This document shows, one piece after another, positions 49,950 through 60,547 of a stretch of DNA of 64,000 nucleotides. A program made the translations under genes and the position numbers. The stretch is taken from NCBI RefSeq assembly GCF_030063195.1, contig NZ_JASISS010000011.1:1-64000 (forward strand), in the 5' to 3' direction. Position 1 is the first letter of the stretch; every line of letters begins with the position of its first letter. The notes below the pieces were generated by a model that saw only the letters and a program-made list of their open reading frames with translations, made no database searches and was not told where the DNA came from. Source of the stretch: Cryobacterium sp. PH31-AA6. GTDB taxonomy: Bacteria > Actinomycetota > Actinomycetes > Actinomycetales > Microbacteriaceae.

Positions 49950-51626
49950 ATGCCCATCGACGTATACGACCCGACTCCGCTCGAACCGGGCACGCTCAGG
50001 GTCATCCCGATCGGGGGTCTGGGCGAGATCGGCCGTAACATGACCTCCTTCGAGATCGACGGCAAGATCCTCATCGTCGACTGCGGGGTACTGTTCCCCG
50101 AGGAGCACCAGCCGGGCGTCGACCTCATCCTGCCCGACTTCAGCCCGATCAGGGACCGCCTCGACGACATCCTCGGGGTCGTGCTCACCCACGGCCACGA
50201 GGACCACATCGGCGCCGTGCCCTACCTGCTCAAGCTGCGCCAGGACATCCCGCTGATCGGGTCAGGGCTGACCCTCGCGTTCATCGAGGCCAAGCTCAAG
50301 GAACACAAGATCACGCCGTACACCCTCCAGGTCAAGGAGGGCCAGACGGAACGCCTCGGCCCGTTCAACCTCGAGTTCGTCGCCGTCAACCACTCGATTC
50401 CCGACGCCCTGGCGGTGGCGATCAAGACCGTCGCCGGCACCGTGCTGCACACCGGCGACTTCAAGATGGACCAGCTCCCGCTCGACCACCGTCTGACCGA
50501 CCTGCGCGAATTCGCCAGGCTCGGCACCGACGGCGTCGACCTCTTCCTGGTCGACTCGACGAATGCGGACGTCCCCGGCTTCACCCCGTCCGAACGGCTG
50601 ATCGGACCGGTGCTCACGGACGTCATCGCCCGCGCCCCGCGCCGGGTGATCGTCGCCAGCTTCTCCAGCCACGTGCACCGGGTGCAGCAGGTGCTCGACG
50701 CGGCCTACGCGAACGACCGACGGGTGGCGCTGCTGGGCCGGTCGATGGTGCGCAACATGACCATCGCCGCCGAGCTCGGCTACCTTCGGGTCCCGGAGGG
50801 GGTGCTGATCGATTTCAAGAAGGCCGGCAGCGTCCCCGACGACAAGATCGTCTACATGTCCACCGGATCGCAGGGCGAGCCGATGGCCGTGCTCAGCCGG
50901 ATGGTGAACATGGACCACCAGGTCGAGGTGGGACTCGGGGACACCGTGATCCTCGCCTCCAGCCTGATCCCCGGCAACGAGAACGCGGTCTACCGCATCA
51001 TCGACGGCCTGACCAAGCTCGGCGCCACCGTCGTGCACAAGGGCAACGCGAAGGTACACGTCTCCGGGCACGCCGCCGCCGGTGAGCTGACCTACTGCTA
51101 CAACATCCTCAAGCCCAGGAATGTGCTGCCCGTGCACGGCGAATACCGCCACCTGGTCGCCAACGCCAAGCTCGCGGTCGAGACCGGCGTGCCCGACGCA
51201 AACGTTTTCCTCGCCGAAGACGGCACGGTGCTCGACCTGCGCGCCGGCGTGGTGCGGAAGGTCGGCCAACTCGACCTGGGCTACGTCTACGTCGACGGGT
51301 CGACCGTCGGCGAGATCACCGAGGCCGACCTCAAGGACCGGCGCACCCTCGCTGAGGAGGGGTTCATCTCGATCATCATCGTCGTCGACGCTTCGACCGG
51401 TAAGGTCATCGTCGGCCCGGAGATCCACGCCAAAGGCTTCGCCGAGGACGACTCCGTCTTCGACGCGGTGCGACCCAAGATCGAGGCGGCACTGGCCGAG
51501 GCCGCGCAGAACGGAGTGCGCGATTCGCACGCCCTGCAGCAGATCGTGCGCCGCACGGTCGGCCGCTGGGTGAACGTCGCCTTCCGCCGCCGACCGATGA
51601 TCGTTCCCCTGGTGATCGAGGCCTAG
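49950..51626 (+). CDS. rnj: Ribonuclease J (second copy, dapA-linked)
   Basis: 558 aa, clearly homologous along its length to the RNase J at 35567 and with the same zinc motif (H81, H83, D85, H86), GDFKMDQ, DSTNADVPGF, STGSQGEP and SGHAA. Position after dapA is the conserved one in actinobacteria, so this is the ancestral copy. ATG 49950 has GGAGGG; an upstream frame opening at 49692 is a shadow of dapA. The C-terminal domain is more divergent between the copies, which may separate their RNA choice. Confidence 0.95.
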   Translation: MPIDVYDPTPLEPGTLRVIPIGGLGEIGRNMTSFEIDGKILIVDCGVLFPEEHQPGVDLILPDFSPIRDRLDDILGVVLTHGHEDHIGAVPYLLKLRQDIPLIGSGLTLAFIEAKLKEHKITPYTLQVKEGQTERLGPFNLEFVAVNHSIPDALAVAIKTVAGTVLHTGDFKMDQLPLDHRLTDLREFARLGTDGVDLFLVDSTNADVPGFTPSERLIGPVLTDVIARAPRRVIVASFSSHVHRVQQVLDAAYANDRRVALLGRSMVRNMTIAAELGYLRVPEGVLIDFKKAGSVPDDKIVYMSTGSQGEPMAVLSRMVNMDHQVEVGLGDTVILASSLIPGNENAVYRIIDGLTKLGATVVHKGNAKVHVSGHAAAGELTYCYNILKPRNVLPVHGEYRHLVANAKLAVETGVPDANVFLAEDGTVLDLRAGVVRKVGQLDLGYVYVDGSTVGEITEADLKDRRTLAEEGFISIIIVVDASTGKVIVGPEIHAKGFAEDDSVFDAVRPKIEAALAEAAQNGVRDSHALQQIVRRTVGRWVNVAFRRRPMIVPLVIEA

Positions 51627-51772
51627 GCCAACCGAACCCGGTCCCGGCCGGGGATTCGTCTGACCCGTCGCCCTCGACGGACCCCGAGCGGCTGGTCACC
51701 GAAAAGTCCGTTCCGTCAACGCCGGCTGGAATCGAGTGGGCGTGGGCTGACCCGGAAGTCGGGGGTCGGCGG

Positions 51773-51778
51773 TACCGT
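51773..51778 (+). promoter_or_regulatory. -10 box of ftsK
   Basis: TACCGT, 7 nt before ATG 51786; fits the leaderless pattern. Confidence 0.4.
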
Positions 51779-51785
51779 AGATCTC

Positions 51786-54638
51786 ATGGCTACGAGCACT
51801 AAGTCGACCGGGCGCGCCCGCACTGCACCCGCGCGCGGCACGACCGCGCGGAAGCCCGCCCAGAAGACCCAGGCCCAGAAGACCGTCAAGTTCACCTCCG
51901 GCGACCCGGGCCCGGGCCTGTTCGTCCGGTTCTGGATGGCGCTCGCCCACGTCACCGGAGGCGCCGCGCGCGCCCTCGGCCCCGAAAAGCTCTCCAAAGA
52001 CGAGCGCCGCGACGGCCTGCCGTTCTTCCTCGTGCTCCTCGCCATCGCCGGGGCGGTGGTCGAGTGGTTCCTGATCAACAGCCCGGTCGCCCAGACCCTC
52101 GACGCCTGGACGTTCGGCGGCCTGTTCGGCCGCGTCGCGTTCGCCCTGCCCGTGATCATGCTGCTCTTCGCGGGCTGGCTTTTCCGCAAACCCAGTTCGG
52201 TGCACGACAACGGGCGGATCGGCATCGGCCTGTCCCTGCTGCTCGTGTCGGTCTCCGGCCTCTGCCACATCTTCGGCGGCCAGCCCGCGCCCAGCGACGG
52301 CATGGAGGTGCTCGCGCTCTCCGGCGGCGTGATCGGCTGGATGGTCGCCGCCCCGCTGATCTACCTGACCACCGCCATCGGCGCCACGATCGTCGTCATC
52401 CTGCTCCTGACGCTCAGCCTCTTCATCATCACGAAGACCCCACCGAACCGGATTGGCGCGCGCAGCCGCGAGCTTTACGCCTGGCTCTTCGGCGCCCAGC
52501 TTCCCGACGCGGAGGAACGCGCGGCTATGAAGGAAGCGAAGCTGGAGAAGACCCTGCAGCTCGAACTCGACGGCGTCGACGAGGACGCCAACGCCCTTCC
52601 CTGGTGGCGGCGCAACACCAGCAAGCGCGAGGAAGACCCCGATTTCAGCAGCGCGCTGAGCACGGATGCCGAGGCCGCCGGCGAGGCGGAGCCGCCCGCA
52701 TCCGACCCGATGAGCATGCTGCTCGGCGGCGACGGTCGCGGCAGCTTCGACACCGCCCTCGAACCGGCGCAGCCCACGACTCCCGTCGTGAAGGACCACT
52801 ACGGCACCGAGGTGCTCGAGGACCTGCGCCGGGCCGAGGCTGCCATCACACGTTTCACCGGTGAGATCGATGTGCAAAAACGGGGTTCGGCGACCGGACT
52901 GTACGCCGACGACCCGACCGGACAGACCGAGGTGCTTCCCGGCTTCGACGAGCTCGACGCGGCAGCCCTGGCGCCGCGCCCGGAGACCGTCGCCCCTGAG
53001 CCGGCCGCCCCGTACCAGCTCCCCTCGACCACGACGCTGACCAAGGGGCCGCCCGCGAAGGCCCGCTCGGCCGCTAACGACGAGATCGTCAAGTCGATCA
53101 CGGAGGTGCTTCGCCAGTTCCAGGTCGACGCGAAGGTCACCGGCTTCTCCCGCGGCCCGACCGTCACCCAGTACGAGATTGAACTCGGCCCCGGCGTCAA
53201 GGTGGAACGGGTCACCGCGCTGAGCAAGAACCTCTCCTACGCCGTGGCCTCGAACGAGGTGCGCATCCTCTCGCCCATCCCCGGCAAGAGCGCCATCGGC
53301 ATCGAGATTCCCAACACCGACCGGGAGATCGTCACCCTCGGCGATGTGCTCCGCTCCGGGACCGCCACCAACAGCACCCATCCGATGACCATCGGTGTCG
53401 GCAAGGACGTCGGCGGCGGGTTCGTCATCGCCAACCTCGCGAAGATGCCCCACCTTCTCGTGGCCGGTTCCACCGGGTCGGGCAAGTCGAGCTTCGTGAA
53501 CTCGATGATCACCAGCCTGCTCATGCGTGCCAAGCCCAGCGATGTGCGGATGGTGCTGATCGACCCGAAGCGGGTCGAGCTCGCCGCATACGCCGGCGTT
53601 CCGCACCTGATCACGCCCATCATCACCAGCCCGAAGAAGGCCGCCGAGGCCCTGCAGTGGGTCGTCAAAGAGATGGACATGCGCTACGACGACCTGGCCA
53701 GCTTCGGCTTCCGCCACATCGACGATTTCAACAAGGCCGTCGTGGGCAACGAGATCGTGCTGCCCGCCGGGAGCGCCCGCACCCTCAAGCCGTACCCCTA
53801 CCTGCTCGTCGTCGTCGACGAGCTCGCCGACCTGATGATGGTCGCCCCGCGCGACGTCGAGGACTCGATCGTGCGCATCACCCAGCTCGCGCGCGCCTCC
53901 GGCATCCACCTGGTCCTGGCCACCCAGCGACCCAGCGTCGACGTCGTCACCGGCCTGATCAAGGCGAACGTGCCCTCCCGCCTCGCCTTCGCCGTGACCA
54001 GCGTCACCGACTCCCGGGTCATCCTCGACCAGCCGGGCGCGGACAAGCTGATCGGCCAGGGCGACGCCCTGTTCCTGCCGATGGGAGCGTCCAAGGCCAT
54101 CCGTGTGCAGGGAGCCTGGGTCAACGAGGCCGAGATTGAACGCGTCGTCAAGCATGTCACCCAGCAGGCCAGACCCGACTACCGGCCCGATGTGGCAATG
54201 GTCGCCCCGCGCAAGGAGATCGACTCCGACATCGGCGACGACCTCGAGGTTCTGCTCGCCGCGGCGGAGCTCGTCGTCTCGACCCAGTTCGGCTCGACCT
54301 CGATGCTGCAGCGAAAACTGCGGGTCGGTTTCGCGAAGGCCGGCCGCTTGATGGACCTGCTCGAGTCTCGGGAGATCGTCGGCCCGTCTGAGGGATCGAA
54401 GGCCCGGGACGTGCTCGTCACGGTCGAACAGCTACCCAGCGTGCTCGCGCTGCTGCGCGGGTCGGACGAGCAGCACCACGCGGCCACCGCGAACGCGCAG
54501 GCGGCCGCCGCGCACCAGGCGGATAGCGCACCCGACTCCCGATACGCCAACGACCCGGTCGCGAAAATGTCGGAGGGGTACCCTGAGGAAGAGGCCGCCC
54601 CCGATGAGGATGCCTGGCAACTGACCGACAGGGAATGA
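51786..54638 (+). CDS. ftsK: DNA translocase FtsK
   Basis: 950 aa. A basic start, four membrane helices (about 75-220), a linker of low complexity, the motor with Walker [10 protein letters not shown] near 561 and Walker [14 protein letters not shown], and a C-terminal gamma winged helix ([20 protein letters not shown]) that reads KOPS sites. It pumps DNA at the septum and activates XerCD at dif. The following pgsA gene starts 3 bp after its stop. Acidic tail after the gamma domain is longer than in E. coli. Confidence 0.97.
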   Translation: MATSTKSTGRARTAPARGTTARKPAQKTQAQKTVKFTSGDPGPGLFVRFWMALAHVTGGAARALGPEKLSKDERRDGLPFFLVLLAIAGAVVEWFLINSPVAQTLDAWTFGGLFGRVAFALPVIMLLFAGWLFRKPSSVHDNGRIGIGLSLLLVSVSGLCHIFGGQPAPSDGMEVLALSGGVIGWMVAAPLIYLTTAIGATIVVILLLTLSLFIITKTPPNRIGARSRELYAWLFGAQLPDAEERAAMKEAKLEKTLQLELDGVDEDANALPWWRRNTSKREEDPDFSSALSTDAEAAGEAEPPASDPMSMLLGGDGRGSFDTALEPAQPTTPVVKDHYGTEVLEDLRRAEAAITRFTGEIDVQKRGSATGLYADDPTGQTEVLPGFDELDAAALAPRPETVAPEPAAPYQLPSTTTLTKGPPAKARSAANDEIVKSITEVLRQFQVDAKVTGFSRGPTVTQYEIELGPGVKVERVTALSKNLSYAVASNEVRILSPIPGKSAIGIEIPNTDREIVTLGDVLRSGTATNSTHPMTIGVGKDVGGGFVIANLAKMPHLLVAGSTGSGKSSFVNSMITSLLMRAKPSDVRMVLIDPKRVELAAYAGVPHLITPIITSPKKAAEALQWVVKEMDMRYDDLASFGFRHIDDFNKAVVGNEIVLPAGSARTLKPYPYLLVVVDELADLMMVAPRDVEDSIVRITQLARASGIHLVLATQRPSVDVVTGLIKANVPSRLAFAVTSVTDSRVILDQPGADKLIGQGDALFLPMGASKAIRVQGAWVNEAEIERVVKHVTQQARPDYRPDVAMVAPRKEIDSDIGDDLEVLLAAAELVVSTQFGSTSMLQRKLRVGFAKAGRLMDLLESREIVGPSEGSKARDVLVTVEQLPSVLALLRGSDEQHHAATANAQAAAAHQADSAPDSRYANDPVAKMSEGYPEEEAAPDEDAWQLTDRE

Positions 54639-54641
54639 CCG

Positions 54642-55241
54642 ATGGACACACCACTCACGCCCGTCGCGCGGCCCAGCAACTGGAATCTGCCCAACCTGAT
54701 CACCATCGTGCGGATCCTGCTGGCGCCGCTCTTCGTCTGGCTGCTCCTGGCCGATGCCGGCCAGGACGGCGCCCTCCGCTGGGCCGCCGCCGTGCTGTTC
54801 ATCCTCGCGATCGCCACCGACGGGATCGACGGCGCAATCGCCCGTCGCAACAACCAGGTCACCGATCTCGGCAAACTGCTCGACCCGATCGCGGACAAGG
54901 TGCTCACCGGTGGGGCCCTCGTCTCGCTGTCGATCCTCGGCGAGCTGTGGTGGTGGGTGACCATCGTCATCCTGGTCCGCGAAATCGGCATCACGGTCTT
55001 TCGGTTCCTGATGCTGCGGGACCGGGTCATCCCGGCGTCCCGGGGCGGCAAGCTCAAGACGGTGCTGCAGTCAGTGGCGATCTCCCTGGCGCTCGTGCCG
55101 CTGTGGTTGCTGCTGGGCGACTGGATCTTCTGGCTGAACTGGACCGTCATGGCCGCCGCGCTGGTCGCCACCGTGGTCACCGGGGTCGGCTACCTCCTCG
55201 CCGCGCGTCGCGAGAACCGCGGCCCCCGAGCCGCCGGGTGA
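54642..55241 (+). CDS. pgsA: CDP-diacylglycerol-glycerol-3-phosphate 3-phosphatidyltransferase
   Basis: 199 aa, four to five membrane helices, CDP-alcohol phosphotransferase motif DGxxARxxxxxxxxGxxxDxxxD read from DGIDGAIARR to LDPIADK. It makes phosphatidylglycerol phosphate. The start ATG lies 3 bp after ftsK, and the stop overlaps cinA (GTGA), so the three genes are coupled. The usual actinobacterial pgsA-cinA-clgR order is kept. Confidence 0.93.
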   Translation: MDTPLTPVARPSNWNLPNLITIVRILLAPLFVWLLLADAGQDGALRWAAAVLFILAIATDGIDGAIARRNNQVTDLGKLLDPIADKVLTGGALVSLSILGELWWWVTIVILVREIGITVFRFLMLRDRVIPASRGGKLKTVLQSVAISLALVPLWLLLGDWIFWLNWTVMAAALVATVVTGVGYLLAARRENRGPRAAG

Positions 55242-55750
55242 CGATCGCCGACGCGCCGGAGGGCACGGCAGCCCTGGTGGCCGCCCTGACCCGGGCGGGC
55301 CTCACGATCGCCGTCGCCGAGTCCCTCACCGGCGGCCTGCTCACGGCCGAACTGATCCGGATCCCCGGGGCCTCGCTCTGCGTCGCCGGGGGAGTCGTGG
55401 CCTACCAGACCGAACTCAAGCACACCCTGCTCGGCGTCGACCTCGCGCTGCTGGCCGAACACGGCCCCGTGCATCCTGAGGTGGCCGTGCAGATGGCCCG
55501 CGGGGTGCGCGACCGGCTCGCCGTGGACGGCCGACCGGCCGATCTGGGCGTGGCGACGACCGGCGTCGCCGGCCCCGACCCGCAGGGCGGGCAGGCCCCA
55601 GGTACCGTCTTCCTCGGACTGTCCCGAGGTGCCGAAGCGTGGGCGATTCCCCTGCGGCTCACCGGGGATCGCGCGGCGATCCGCGCCCAAACCGTGGCCA
55701 GGGCGGTCGAAGCTGTGCAGACCCTGATAGCCGGGGCGACTGCGGAATAG
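55238..55750 (+). CDS. cinA: CinA C-terminal domain protein (NMN amidohydrolase)
   Basis: 170 aa. Only the CinA C-terminal (PncC) domain: IAVAESLTGGLLTAELIRIPGAS, GVVAYQTELKHTLLGV, ATTGVAGPDPQGGQAPGTVFLGL. PncC hydrolyses nicotinamide mononucleotide amide. The N-terminal MoCF domain of full CinA is absent, as in many actinobacteria. GTG 55238 overlaps the pgsA stop. No recA-coupled role is shown here. Confidence 0.92.
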   Translation: MTIADAPEGTAALVAALTRAGLTIAVAESLTGGLLTAELIRIPGASLCVAGGVVAYQTELKHTLLGVDLALLAEHGPVHPEVAVQMARGVRDRLAVDGRPADLGVATTGVAGPDPQGGQAPGTVFLGLSRGAEAWAIPLRLTGDRAAIRAQTVARAVEAVQTLIAGATAE

Positions 55751-55917
55751 TTCCCGCGACACGGCGGTTACAGAGTACAGATTCACAAGAAAAGCCCAGT
55801 AGTCGTGGGTAGTCTCGGGGTGTCGGATGAATGTAGTACTGTAAACAATCCCCACCCCAGACAGCAGATGACCGAAGTTCACAAGCAGTACTTAAAGGGT
55901 ACGAGAAGGAGGTTCCG

Positions 55918-56226
55918 ATGATTCTTGTAAGACAGGAAATCGGCGATGTGCTCAGGGACTTCCGCCTGCAGAAGGGGCGCACCCTGCGACAGGTTGCGAG
56001 TAAGGCCAGCGTGGCTCTCGGCTACCTCAGCGAGGTTGAGCGCGGTCAGAAGGAAGCGTCCTCCGAAATTCTGGCCTCCGTCGCAGATGCGCTGGACACC
56101 CCGATTTCGGTCATCATGCGCGAGGTGGGCGACCGTCTCGCGGTCATCGAAGGCATCGACCGGTTCCCGGACACCGTTCCGGACGAACTCGTGGCGAACT
56201 TCGACACCGGGCTGATGGTGCGCTGA
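55918..56226 (+). CDS. clgR: Transcriptional regulator ClgR (XRE family)
   Basis: 102 aa HTH protein: GDVLRDFRLQKGRTLRQVAS and GYLSEVERGQKEASSEILAS form a Cro/C1-type HTH as in ClgR, which activates clp protease and recA-linked stress genes in actinobacteria. It has its own 167-bp upstream region with AAGGAGG 5 nt before ATG 55918; CGCGACACGGCGG at 55755 is a possible self-binding site. Its C-terminus (DTGLMVR) is short. Neighbours are as in Streptomyces and Corynebacterium. Confidence 0.93.
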   Translation: MILVRQEIGDVLRDFRLQKGRTLRQVASKASVALGYLSEVERGQKEASSEILASVADALDTPISVIMREVGDRLAVIEGIDRFPDTVPDELVANFDTGLMVR

Positions 56227-56308
56227 CGATTCCGTCCGCGTCAGCCTCCCGAGTGATTCCGCTTCCCGCAGTGATCCCGCGTTCCGCAGCGATCCCCGTG
56301 GCTCCGGC

Positions 56309-56530
56309 ATGCGCCTGAGTGAGTTTCGCCAGGCTCTGAAAGATGAGTTCGGCGACGGCTACGGTCGCGTGCTCACCCGGGATCTCATCCTCACCGCCTT
56401 CGGGCGCACCGCCGACCAGGCCCTGGCCGGCGGTGCTCCGGCGCGCGAGGTGTGGCTGGCGCTCTGCGCCGAAACGGATGTCCCGAAGAGCCGTTGGTAC
56501 GGCGCCGGACTCCCCGCCGCACGAACGTAG
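56309..56530 (+). CDS. DUF3046 protein
   Basis: 73 aa. The family starts with MRLSEFRQALKDEFGD and has RDLILTAFGRTADQAL and SRWYGAG. DUF3046 proteins are small actinobacterial proteins of unknown function found beside recA. A weak SD precedes ATG 56309. Placement between clgR and recA supports it. Confidence 0.9.
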   Translation: MRLSEFRQALKDEFGDGYGRVLTRDLILTAFGRTADQALAGGAPAREVWLALCAETDVPKSRWYGAGLPAART

Positions 56531-56593
56531 CCCCTCCCTCGGGGCCCGCCCTGGTCGAGTTTCGACGACACGCCCGAACTGGGCGCTAAAAGC

Positions 56594-56622
56594 TCGAATA
56601 CGTGTTCGGCTCTTGATAGGCT
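56594..56622 (+). promoter_or_regulatory. recA promoter overlapped by a LexA (SOS) box
   Basis: TCGAAT (56594-56599), 17-nt spacer, TAGGCT (56617-56622). The sequence CGAATACGTGTTCGG (56595-56609) matches the Gram-positive LexA consensus CGAACRNRYGTTCYG at 13 of 15 positions and covers the -35, so LexA should block RNA polymerase. The transcript leader to recA is about 190 nt; I see no clear structure in it. Confidence 0.75.
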
Positions 56623-56817
56623 CCTCAACAGCAGACGTTGATGACGCATTCTCCACGTTCGCCGCCGCTTCCGGCCAGTGTCGGGGGTGCGGCGTACAGT
56701 CGGTTTTCGTTAGAGACAGACAGCGAAATGCCTTGTCGAGAACGGCACCCGGGGTCTTCCCGGCGGTCGCGGTCGACAGCCTATAGGCGCCGAAACGCAC
56801 GACCGAAGGAGTCCACC

Positions 56818-57945
56818 ATGGCATCAGCAGCAGACCGCGAAAAGGCGCTCGACAACGCCCTCGCCCAGATTGATCGCCAGTTCGGCAAGGGCTCGGTCAT
56901 GCGTCTGGGCAGCGACGAACGCGCCCCGGTCGAGACCATTTCCACCGGCTCCATCGCCCTGGACGTCGCGCTGGGCATTGGCGGGCTCCCGCGCGGTCGC
57001 ATCGTCGAGATCTACGGCCCGGAATCCTCCGGAAAGACCACGCTCACCCTGCACGCCATCGCCAACGCGCAGAAGGGCGGCGGAATCGCCGCCTTCATCG
57101 ACGCGGAGCACGCCCTCGACCCCGAATACGCCAGGAAGCTCGGCGTCGATATCGACGCCCTCCTCGTCTCCCAGCCCGACACCGGCGAGCAGGCACTCGA
57201 GATCGCCGACATGCTCGTGCGCAGTGGCTCGATCGACCTCATCGTGATCGACTCCGTCGCCGCTCTGGTGCCCCGCGCCGAGATCGAGGGCGAGATGGGT
57301 GATTCCCACGTCGGACTCCAGGCCCGACTGATGTCCCAGGCGCTGCGCAAGCTCACCGGTGGCCTCAGCCAGACCAACACCACCATGATCTTCATCAACC
57401 AGCTGCGCGAAAAGATCGGCGTGTTCTTCGGCAGCCCGGAAACCACCGCCGGTGGAAAGGCGCTCAAGTTCTACGCGTCGGTCCGCCTGGACATCCGGCG
57501 CATCGAGACTCTGAAGGACGGCACCGAAGCCGTGGGTAACCGCACCAGGGTCAAGGTCGTCAAGAACAAGATGGCGCCGCCGTTCAAGCAGGCCGAGTTC
57601 GACATCATCTACGGCATCGGAATCTCACGTGAGGGCAGCCTGATCGACTTTGGCGTCGACCAGGGCATCGTGAAGAAGTCCGGGGCCTGGTATACCTACG
57701 ACGGCGACCAGCTCGGTCAGGGCAAGGAGAACTCCCGTAACTTCCTGCTCAAGAACCCCGATATGGCCAATGAAATCGAGAAGAAGATCCTCTTCAAGCT
57801 CGGGGTCGGCCCGGAGGGTGCTGCGGCGAAGAAGGCCCAGATCGCGGCCGACGCTGCTGCCGCGGCCACCGCGGCCGCCGCGGCCAAGGAGGCCGGCCTC
57901 GACGTTAAGGTTCCCGTGAAGCTCGCCGCCCGCAAGGGAGCGTAG
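56818..57945 (+). CDS. recA: Recombinase RecA
   Basis: 375 aa. Walker A GPESSGKT at 67-74, Walker [12 protein letters not shown]1/L2 DNA loops ([33 protein letters not shown]) and a C-terminal Ala/Lys-rich tail. It forms filaments for recombination and LexA cleavage. ATG 56818 has GAAGGAG upstream; frames extending to 56638 run through the leader. A LexA box lies about 210 bp upstream and recX follows by 5 bp. Confidence 0.98.
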   Translation: MASAADREKALDNALAQIDRQFGKGSVMRLGSDERAPVETISTGSIALDVALGIGGLPRGRIVEIYGPESSGKTTLTLHAIANAQKGGGIAAFIDAEHALDPEYARKLGVDIDALLVSQPDTGEQALEIADMLVRSGSIDLIVIDSVAALVPRAEIEGEMGDSHVGLQARLMSQALRKLTGGLSQTNTTMIFINQLREKIGVFFGSPETTAGGKALKFYASVRLDIRRIETLKDGTEAVGNRTRVKVVKNKMAPPFKQAEFDIIYGIGISREGSLIDFGVDQGIVKKSGAWYTYDGDQLGQGKENSRNFLLKNPDMANEIEKKILFKLGVGPEGAAAKKAQIAADAAAAATAAAAAKEAGLDVKVPVKLAARKGA

Positions 57946-57950
57946 CCGGA

Positions 57951-58724
57951 ATGGTGCACTTCGAGCCGGCCGACGAGGTCACACCGATCAGCGCGGCCAG
58001 GGCCAGGAGCAAGGAACGCGCCGCGGCACGGTCGGGGTCCATCGACGAATCGGCCGGCTCGAACGCATCCGATGTTGCCGACGGGTCACTCGCCCCGGTG
58101 ACCTACCTCCGGAGGGCTGTTCCTGCCGGGGACCCCGATTCCGTGGTCGAACTGTCGGAGGCCGCGTCCTGGTCAGCTGACGTTGAAGCCGAAGCCGAAG
58201 CCGACGTTGAAGCCGAAGCCGAAGCCGCGGTCGAACGGGAGCACGCGGAACAGGTTCTGCTGCAACGCCTTCGCGCACGCTCCCTGTCCGCGACGGAGTC
58301 CCGCACCGTGCTCATCGGCACCGAGATCGCCGAACACGAGATCGACGAGGTCATCGAACGCTTCTCCGAACTCGGCTACATCGACGAGGGCCGGCTGGCC
58401 GACCAGATCCTGCACAGTCACCACGAGCGCAAGGGGCTGGGTCGCTCCGGTGTGCAGGCCGAGATGCGTCGACGCGGCCTCGACCAGGACCTGATCCTCG
58501 AGAAGCTCGAAGAGCTTCCCGACGACGAGGCGGAACGGGCGATTGAGCTGGCCTGCAAGCGGGTGCAGCAACTGGGGCGCCTCGACGACCAGACCATCGA
58601 CCGTCGCCTCACCGGGTTCCTGATGCGCAAGGGCTACGCCTCGTCCGCGGTTCGCCTGGCCGTGAAAGCGGCGCTGGCCTCCCGGTCGGGCTCCGGCGGG
58701 GCCTCCAAGGTACGGTTTCGGTAG
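57951..58724 (+). CDS. recX: Regulatory protein RecX
   Basis: 257 aa. The C-terminal 150 residues form the RecX helical repeats (LLQRLRARSLSATESRTVL, ELGYIDEGRLADQILHSHH, GVQAEMRRRGLDQDLI). RecX caps RecA filaments. The N-terminal 100 residues are low-complexity and acidic, and contain a 24-bp in-frame tandem duplication encoding DVEAEAEA twice (58179-58226). The protein is longer than typical RecX (150-200 aa) because of that extension. It starts 5 bp after recA. Confidence 0.92.
   Translation: MVHFEPADEVTPISAARARSKERAAARSGSIDESAGSNASDVADGSLAPVTYLRRAVPAGDPDSVVELSEAASWSADVEAEAEADVEAEAEAAVEREHAEQVLLQRLRARSLSATESRTVLIGTEIAEHEIDEVIERFSELGYIDEGRLADQILHSHHERKGLGRSGVQAEMRRRGLDQDLILEKLEELPDDEAERAIELACKRVQQLGRLDDQTIDRRLTGFLMRKGYASSAVRLAVKAALASRSGSGGASKVRFR
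58179..58226 (+). repeat. 24-bp tandem duplication within recX
   Basis: Two identical 24-bp units begin GACGTTGAAGCCGAAGCCG; in-frame, adding DVEAEAEA. Inner GAAGCC triplet-pairs also repeat. Confidence 0.9.
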
Positions 58725-58765
58725 CACCCCGTTTCGCCGGTCCCGCGTTGCCAACCGTCCTCTCC

Positions 58766-58795
58766 GTCCCGGTGCTGCCCAGGCAGTGCCGGGAC
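58766..58795 (+). terminator. Hairpin after recX
   Basis: GTCCCGG ... CCGGGAC (7 bp) with inner CTGCC / GGCAG; no U-run, so only a possible terminator before miaB. Confidence 0.45.
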
Positions 58796-58839
58796 GTCCA
58801 ATCCAGCATTCAGGGTTGCACGCGTAAACTGAGGCCACT

Positions 58840-60543
58840 ATGACCCGCAGCACCCCCGCATCCGATTCTTCCGGCTCCCTGACTCTGAGCCGAGCCGCAG
58901 CCACCGACGACGACCCGATGACCCGCACCCGCACGCTGATCGCGCCGTCGACGGCGGCCAGGGACGCGGCCGGCCGTGCCCGCACCTACGAGGTGCGCAC
59001 CTTCGGCTGTCAGATGAACGTGCACGATTCGGAACGGCTGAGTGGTTCGCTCGAGGCGGCCGGCTACGTGCCCGCGGAGGGCGACGAGGCCGACATCGTC
59101 GTGCTGAACACCTGCGCCGTGCGTGAGAACGCCGATAACAAGCTTTACGGCAACCTCGGCCAGCTCGCCTCGGTGAAGCGTCGCCACGAGGGCATGCAGA
59201 TTGCCGTGGGCGGCTGCCTCGCCCAGAAGGACAAGGATGTGATCCTGGCCAAGGCGCCCTGGGTCGACGTCGTGTTCGGCACGCACAACATGGGATCACT
59301 GCCCAGTCTGCTCGAACGGTCTCGCCACAATGGCGAGGCCCAGCTCGAGATCCTCGAGGCGTTGGAGACGTTCCCGTCGACCCTGCCGACCAAGCGCGAC
59401 TCCAGCTACAGCGGCTGGGTGTCCATCTCGGTCGGCTGCAACAACACCTGCACCTTCTGCATCGTCCCGGCCCTGCGCGGCAAGGAGAAGGATCGTCGCC
59501 CCGGCGAGATCCTCGCTGAGATCCAGTCACTCGTTGACGACGGCGCCATCGAGGTCACCCTGCTCGGTCAGAACGTCAACTCCTACGGGGTCGAGTTCGG
59601 CGACCGTCTCGCGTTCGGCAAGCTGCTTCGCGCCGCCGGACGGATCAAGGGGCTGGAACGCATCCGGTTCACCAGCCCGCACCCCGCCGCATTCACCGAT
59701 GATGTCATCGACGCCATGGCCGAGACTCCCGCCGTCATGCCGCAACTGCACATGCCCCTGCAGTCCGGCTCCGACCGCATCCTCAAATCCATGCGGCGCT
59801 CCTACCGTTCGGCGAAGTTCCTCGGAATCCTCGATCGGGTGCGCGCCCAGATGCCACACGCGGCGATCAGCACTGACATCATCGTCGGCTTCCCCGGCGA
59901 GACCGAGGAGGACTTCCAGGAGACCCTCCGCGTGGTCGAACAGGCCAGGTTCGCGACCGCCTTCACCTTCCAGTACTCGATCCGGCCGGGCACCCCCGCG
60001 GCGACCATGGCCGACCAGGTGCCCAAGGAGGTCGTTCAGGACCGCTACGAGCGTCTTGCCGCGCTCCAGGAACGCATCTCCTGGGAGGAGAACCAGTCCG
60101 TGATCGGCCGCGAGGTCGAGCTGCTCGTCGCCAACGGTGAGGGGCGCAAGGACGCGCACACCCACCGGCTGAGCGGGCGCGCCCCCGACAGCCGGCTGGT
60201 GCACTTCGACGTTCCGGCGGGTTCGGAACTGCCGCGGCCCGGCGACGTCGTCACCGTGACGGTGACGCAGGCCGCGCCCTTCCACCTGATCGCCGACTCG
60301 GCCGACGGCACCCCGCTGCGGATCCGACGTACCAGCGCCGGTGACGCGTGGGACCGTGCCGAGGCGGAGGCCTGTGGCGTGCCCAGCCACGGCGGCGCGT
60401 CCGCCTCGGGCGGCGCGGTCTCCCTCGGAATGCCGACACTGGGCCTGCCGTCGAGCCGCGCCCAGCCGACAGGATCGACCGGGTCGGCGCGCAGCGAGGT
60501 CTCGACGACCCCGATCTACGACGTCACCGACGGGGAGCGCTAA
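58840..60543 (+). CDS. miaB: tRNA-2-methylthio-N6-dimethylallyladenosine synthase
   Basis: 567 aa. N-terminal cluster Cys57, Cys92 and Cys126 ([20 protein letters not shown]) for the auxiliary [4Fe-4S], radical SAM motif C200-x3-C204-x2-C207 (GCNNTCTFC), and a TRAM domain about 430-490. It methylthiolates A37 of tRNAs. The 50-residue N-terminal extension and an 80-residue tail beyond TRAM are unconserved. miaA, making its substrate base, follows 4 bp downstream. Confidence 0.96.
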   Translation: MTRSTPASDSSGSLTLSRAAATDDDPMTRTRTLIAPSTAARDAAGRARTYEVRTFGCQMNVHDSERLSGSLEAAGYVPAEGDEADIVVLNTCAVRENADNKLYGNLGQLASVKRRHEGMQIAVGGCLAQKDKDVILAKAPWVDVVFGTHNMGSLPSLLERSRHNGEAQLEILEALETFPSTLPTKRDSSYSGWVSISVGCNNTCTFCIVPALRGKEKDRRPGEILAEIQSLVDDGAIEVTLLGQNVNSYGVEFGDRLAFGKLLRAAGRIKGLERIRFTSPHPAAFTDDVIDAMAETPAVMPQLHMPLQSGSDRILKSMRRSYRSAKFLGILDRVRAQMPHAAISTDIIVGFPGETEEDFQETLRVVEQARFATAFTFQYSIRPGTPAATMADQVPKEVVQDRYERLAALQERISWEENQSVIGREVELLVANGEGRKDAHTHRLSGRAPDSRLVHFDVPAGSELPRPGDVVTVTVTQAAPFHLIADSADGTPLRIRRTSAGDAWDRAEAEACGVPSHGGASASGGAVSLGMPTLGLPSSRAQPTGSTGSARSEVSTTPIYDVTDGER

Positions 60544-60547
60544 CCGG

